Positions 53,987 to 56,891 of a stretch of 56,891 bases of DNA are shown here, piece by piece; the stretch's first letter is position 1, and every line of letters starts with the position of its first letter. The notes under the pieces were generated by a model. The model searched no databases. It was not told where the DNA came from and was given only the letters and a program-made list of their open reading frames with translations. This stretch comes from Pyxidicoccus fallax (GTDB taxonomy: Bacteria; Myxococcota; Myxococcia; Myxococcales; Myxococcaceae), in assembly GCF_012933655.1 (NCBI RefSeq), contig NZ_JABBJJ010000037.1:1-56891 (forward strand), read 5' to 3'. Position numbers and translations under genes: made by a program.

Positions 53987-56502
53987 GGAGTCACAGTCAG
54001 GGTGGCGTACACGCGACGCTCGATGCGGTTGCCGAAGGGGTGCTGGGAGTGCGCGCCGCCCAGGTGGCTGCCCACCAGCGCGACATTCACGGTATCCGGG
54101 ACGGCCTCGTAGCCCACGCGCGCGTTGAGCACGGTGTGGGCCTTGAGCGGGTTGGACACGAAGTCGATGCGGGTGGGGTCCGCCGCCGCGGGCTCGCGCT
54201 CAATCCAGGTGGTGGACGAGGTGAAGGCCGCGTCCACGCCGAACTCGAGGTCCGCCTGGGTGCGGTAGGTGACGCCGCCGTACAGCTTGAGCTGCGGCGC
54301 CTGGCTGCACGGGCCGCACTGCGCCTTCTCCTCGATGTCCGAGGAGACGCTCTGGAAGGCGGCGCTCAGCTTCACGCCCAGGCCGTCCACGGGGGCCATG
54401 TTGAGGCCGGCCTCCGCGCCGCGCGCGGTGTAGACGGCGTCCTCGTTCTGGAAGAGCGAGCGGCCGAGCAGGTACGAGCCGGTGACCGGGTCGTAGGACT
54501 CGCCCGCCGGCAGCCGCTGCACGGCGGACAGGGCGATGAGGTCCCTCACCGTGTTCTGGTAGAGGGCCACGTCCCAGTCGATGCCCAGCTCCGCGGACTC
54601 ACCGCGCCAGCCCAGCTCGAAGGCCGTGAGGCGCTCGGCGCGCAGGCTGGTGTTGCCGGTGGTGAGCGCGCTGGCGCCGTTGACGCCCGGCACCGGGACG
54701 GGGATGTGGGTGTAGCTCTCCAGGAAGGTGGGCTCGCGGAAGGCGGAGGCCGCGCTGGCGCGGAAGGCATGGCCCTCGAAGGGGATGAACAGCGCGGACA
54801 CGCGCGGCGAGTGCGCCAGGCCCGGCTTCCCGTTGTCCAGCAGCGGGTGCCGGTCCACACGGTAGCTGGCCACCAGCCGCAGGGGCTCCACCAGCCGCCA
54901 CTCGTCCTGGATGAAGGCGGCCGCGTGCACCTCCTGGCGCAGCGGGCCCAGGTAGTCCCAGTCCACGCGCTTGAGGCGCCCCTCCACGCCCACGTTGAGC
55001 TGGTGCTCGCCGCCCAGGTGGAAGGCGCGGGCGAAGAGCAGCTCCGCGTTGAAGAGGTTGGAGCTCACGTCCCGGATGAGCGAGCGCTGGCCGATGGGCT
55101 CGTACTGCGGCCCCGCGTCACCGGAGATGTGGTTCCAGAAGGTCTTCAGCTTGAGCGGCCCCACCTCCACGTCGCCCTTGGCGTAGGCGGTGAGGCCGTC
55201 CATGTAGTAGTTGCGCAGGGTGCCCAGCGGGTAGATTTCCGTGTTGAAGCGGTGCACGCCGCCGGACAGGCCCACCTGGCGCCCCTCGCCGAACGAGTAC
55301 ACGGTGGACAGCGTGCCGCGCGCGCCGCGCAGGCCGATGTCCGGGTCCGGCTCCCTCAGCGCCATGTCCGGCCGGTCGCTGGCGAAGTCGCGGCTCCACT
55401 TGTCGGCCTGCGAGTACGCCACCGACGCGCGGTAGCGCAGCGCGCCGGAGCTGCCGTGGCTGAGGAACGAGCCGTTGACGGAGTTGCCGGTGCCGCCGGT
55501 GACGGAGAAGCGGGCGCGCCGGCCGCTGCCGGGGGACTGGGTGATGATGTTGATGACGCCCAGCATGGCGTTGGCGCCGTACAGCGCGCTGCCCGGGCCG
55601 CGGATGACCTCGATGCGCTCGATTTCCTCCAGGCCGATGGGGATGGAGGACCAGAGCGTCAGGCCGAGGAAGTCCTGGTACTCGGTGCGGCCGTCCACCA
55701 GCACCAGCACCTTGTTGGCGATGCGCTGGTTGAAGCCGCGCAGCGACACGTTGGCGCTGCCCACGCCCAGGGACATGACGTCCGCGCCCGGCACGCGTCG
55801 CAACAGCTCCGGCAGGCTGGTGGCGCCGGACATGCGGATGTCCTCGGCGGTGATGACGGTGGTGGCGTTGGGCGCCTCCAGCGAGGACTGGGCGCGGCGG
55901 CTCGCCGTCACCACGCGCTCCTCGTAGGGCACCGCGCCCTGGTCGGCGGAGGACTCCGCGCCGTCGGACTTCGACGCCGTCGTGGCCGCGGGCGAGGCCG
56001 CCGCGGGCGAGGCCGTCGCGGGCATGGACTCGGCGCGCTCGATGGCCTTCTCCAGCCGCTCCAGCAGCGAGGACAGCTGCTGCTGGGCCTGGATGCTCGC
56101 GGGCGGCGGCGGCATGGGCAGCGCGGACTTGTCCTCGGGCGTCGCGGCGGCGGTGGCCTCGGAGGCCTTCAGCTTCTCCTCCAGCACGGCGACGGTGGTG
56201 ACCACCGAGCCCGCGTCGGGAGGATTGCTCGCGAGGTAGCGCTTGTACGCGTCCAACGCCTCCGTCAGCCGGCCGGCGTCATGGTACGCGCGGGCGATGT
56301 TGAAGAGGACGTTGGGGTGCGGCTTGATGGCGTACGCGGCCTCGAGCTCGGCGATGCCCTCGTCGTACTGCTTCTGGGCGATGAGGCTCATGCCGGCGCG
56401 GAAGTGACGTCGTGCCTCGAGACGGGCGTCCGCCAGGGCCTCGCCCGCGCAAAGACACAGCGCGAGCAGGCTCGCTCGTTGGAGGAATCTGGGGGTTTTC
56501 AA
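53983..56502 (-). CDS. TonB-dependent receptor with an N-terminal TPR domain
   Basis: The 839-residue product has a signal peptide (about 1-24, ending EALADA), then two to three TPR repeats (about 30-95), a coiled and Pro/Ala-rich linker (about 100-190), a plug domain (about 190-310: VVTASRRAQSSLEAPN, VLVLVDGRTEY, VIRGPGSALYGANAM) and a beta barrel to the C-terminus. A TPR domain ahead of the plug is unusual; it would face the periplasm and could bind the energising or partner protein. The start appears to be TTG, overlapping the previous stop as TTGA, with AAGGA upstream. The substrate is unknown. Confidence 0.9.
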   Translation of the reverse strand: MKTPRFLQRASLLALCLCAGEALADARLEARRHFRAGMSLIAQKQYDEGIAELEAAYAIKPHPNVLFNIARAYHDAGRLTEALDAYKRYLASNPPDAGSVVTTVAVLEEKLKASEATAAATPEDKSALPMPPPPASIQAQQQLSSLLERLEKAIERAESMPATASPAAASPAATTASKSDGAESSADQGAVPYEERVVTASRRAQSSLEAPNATTVITAEDIRMSGATSLPELLRRVPGADVMSLGVGSANVSLRGFNQRIANKVLVLVDGRTEYQDFLGLTLWSSIPIGLEEIERIEVIRGPGSALYGANAMLGVINIITQSPGSGRRARFSVTGGTGNSVNGSFLSHGSSGALRYRASVAYSQADKWSRDFASDRPDMALREPDPDIGLRGARGTLSTVYSFGEGRQVGLSGGVHRFNTEIYPLGTLRNYYMDGLTAYAKGDVEVGPLKLKTFWNHISGDAGPQYEPIGQRSLIRDVSSNLFNAELLFARAFHLGGEHQLNVGVEGRLKRVDWDYLGPLRQEVHAAAFIQDEWRLVEPLRLVASYRVDRHPLLDNGKPGLAHSPRVSALFIPFEGHAFRASAASAFREPTFLESYTHIPVPVPGVNGASALTTGNTSLRAERLTAFELGWRGESAELGIDWDVALYQNTVRDLIALSAVQRLPAGESYDPVTGSYLLGRSLFQNEDAVYTARGAEAGLNMAPVDGLGVKLSAAFQSVSSDIEEKAQCGPCSQAPQLKLYGGVTYRTQADLEFGVDAAFTSSTTWIEREPAAADPTRIDFVSNPLKAHTVLNARVGYEAVPDTVNVALVGSHLGGAHSQHPFGNRIERRVYATLTVTP

Positions 56503-56891
56503 TTGTACGGATCGTCCTTGTACTGCGAGGAGCCCGAGGCCTTGCCGGGCTTCGGACTCGCCTTCTTCTTGGGCAGGGGCAGGAGCTTCTGGGTGACGGG
56601 TTCCTCGGACCGACTCCCCTTGAGGGTGAGGGGGGTCTCCCTGTAGCCGTCCAGGGCGAACGTCACCTGCGCCGTGGCGAAGCCGTCCTTCCCCGGGAAC
56701 ACGGGCAGCCTCAGGGGCGTGGTGCCCACCTCCGTGCCCTCGAGGAACACGCGTGCGCCGCTCGGCTCGCTGGCGATCAGGAAGTTCACCGGCCTGGCGT
56801 CCCGCGCCCGGTTCGGCGACGGAGCCAGTTCCTCGTCGTCGGCCCCGGCCTGCTCGGGAGCGGCGGCCGCGGCGGGCGGCGGGGTGGCGGC
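56499..56891 (-). CDS. PEGA-domain protein, N-terminus beyond the window
   Basis: The frame is open to the right edge and ends at 56499. The visible 130 residues are an Ala/Pro-rich linker, then a PEGA domain (IASEPSGARVFLEGTEVG and TPLRLPVFPG) and a Lys/Pro-rich tail. In myxobacteria PEGA domains often sit at the C-terminus of Ser/Thr kinases; that would fit but cannot be seen here. It is the first visible gene of the operon with the TPR-TonB receptor and the lipoprotein. Confidence 0.8.
   Translation of the reverse strand, partial: AATPPPAAAAAPEQAGADDEELAPSPNRARDARPVNFLIASEPSGARVFLEGTEVGTTPLRLPVFPGKDGFATAQVTFALDGYRETPLTLKGSRSEEPVTQKLLPLPKKKASPKPGKASGSSQYKDDPYN

Overview
The window is a GC-rich (about 70%), gene-dense piece of a bacterial chromosome, most likely from a myxobacterium (Myxococcota, probably Myxococcaceae). 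The basis is the mix of genes: an alternative complex III operon, a very large Ser/Thr kinase-ATPase, many lipoproteins and secreted proteins, an orphan sigma factor, and a complete but split tryptophan pathway. Start codons are often GTG or TTG, and many neighbours overlap by four bases (ATGA, GTGA or TTGA). The first 21 bases look like a residual Nextera transposon-end adapter, so the left edge is probably a contig end.

Layout. 22-8052 (minus): actABCDEF, the quinol:electron-acceptor oxidoreductase (alternative complex III), followed by a small membrane protein cut by the edge. 8552-14759 (minus): the ligase-associated DNA-repair set (MBL exonuclease, ATP-dependent ligase, Lhr-like helicase, PdeM phosphoesterase) with an HNH nuclease gene attached as a fifth member. 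14961-17981 (plus): SH3-domain protein, trpE, trpG. 17985-19157: a histidine phosphatase and a small secreted protein. 19206-24825 (minus): aroF-trpD-trpC-trpF-trpB-trpA, converging on trpEG. The trpC/trpF junction has been tandemly triplicated, creating two mini-ORFs that each carry a ribosome binding site and a GTGA coupling signal.

25016-31008: a flavin amine-oxidase-like protein, a diheme cytochrome c lipoprotein, a low-GC orphan gene, an isoquinoline-1-oxidoreductase-like molybdenum hydroxylase (two subunits) and a macro-domain protein. 31136-37214: an M4 (thermolysin-type) protease lipoprotein with two PPC domains, a repeat-rich lipoprotein, a small Cys-rich lipoprotein, an orphan sigma factor and a tandem universal stress protein. 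37417-43327: the kinase-ATPase, an unknown protein and an acyltransferase. 43385-47589 (minus): htpG, a secreted protein with two CBM21-like domains, and an overlapping gene pair including a PD-(D/E)XK nuclease-like protein. 47775-52017 (plus): an M49-like metallopeptidase, a CrtW-type desaturase-fold ketolase and msrPQ. 52183-56891 (minus): a single-domain response regulator, then a three-gene operon (PEGA-domain protein, TPR-TonB receptor fusion, calcium-repeat lipoprotein) running off the right edge.

The most unusual features are the triplicated coupling module between trpC and trpF, the overlapping nuclease-like gene pair at 46472-47589, the TPR-TonB receptor fusion operon, the HNH gene attached to the repair operon, and the low-GC orphan gene beside the molybdenum hydroxylase. 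No tRNA, rRNA, CRISPR array or intact mobile element was recognised.
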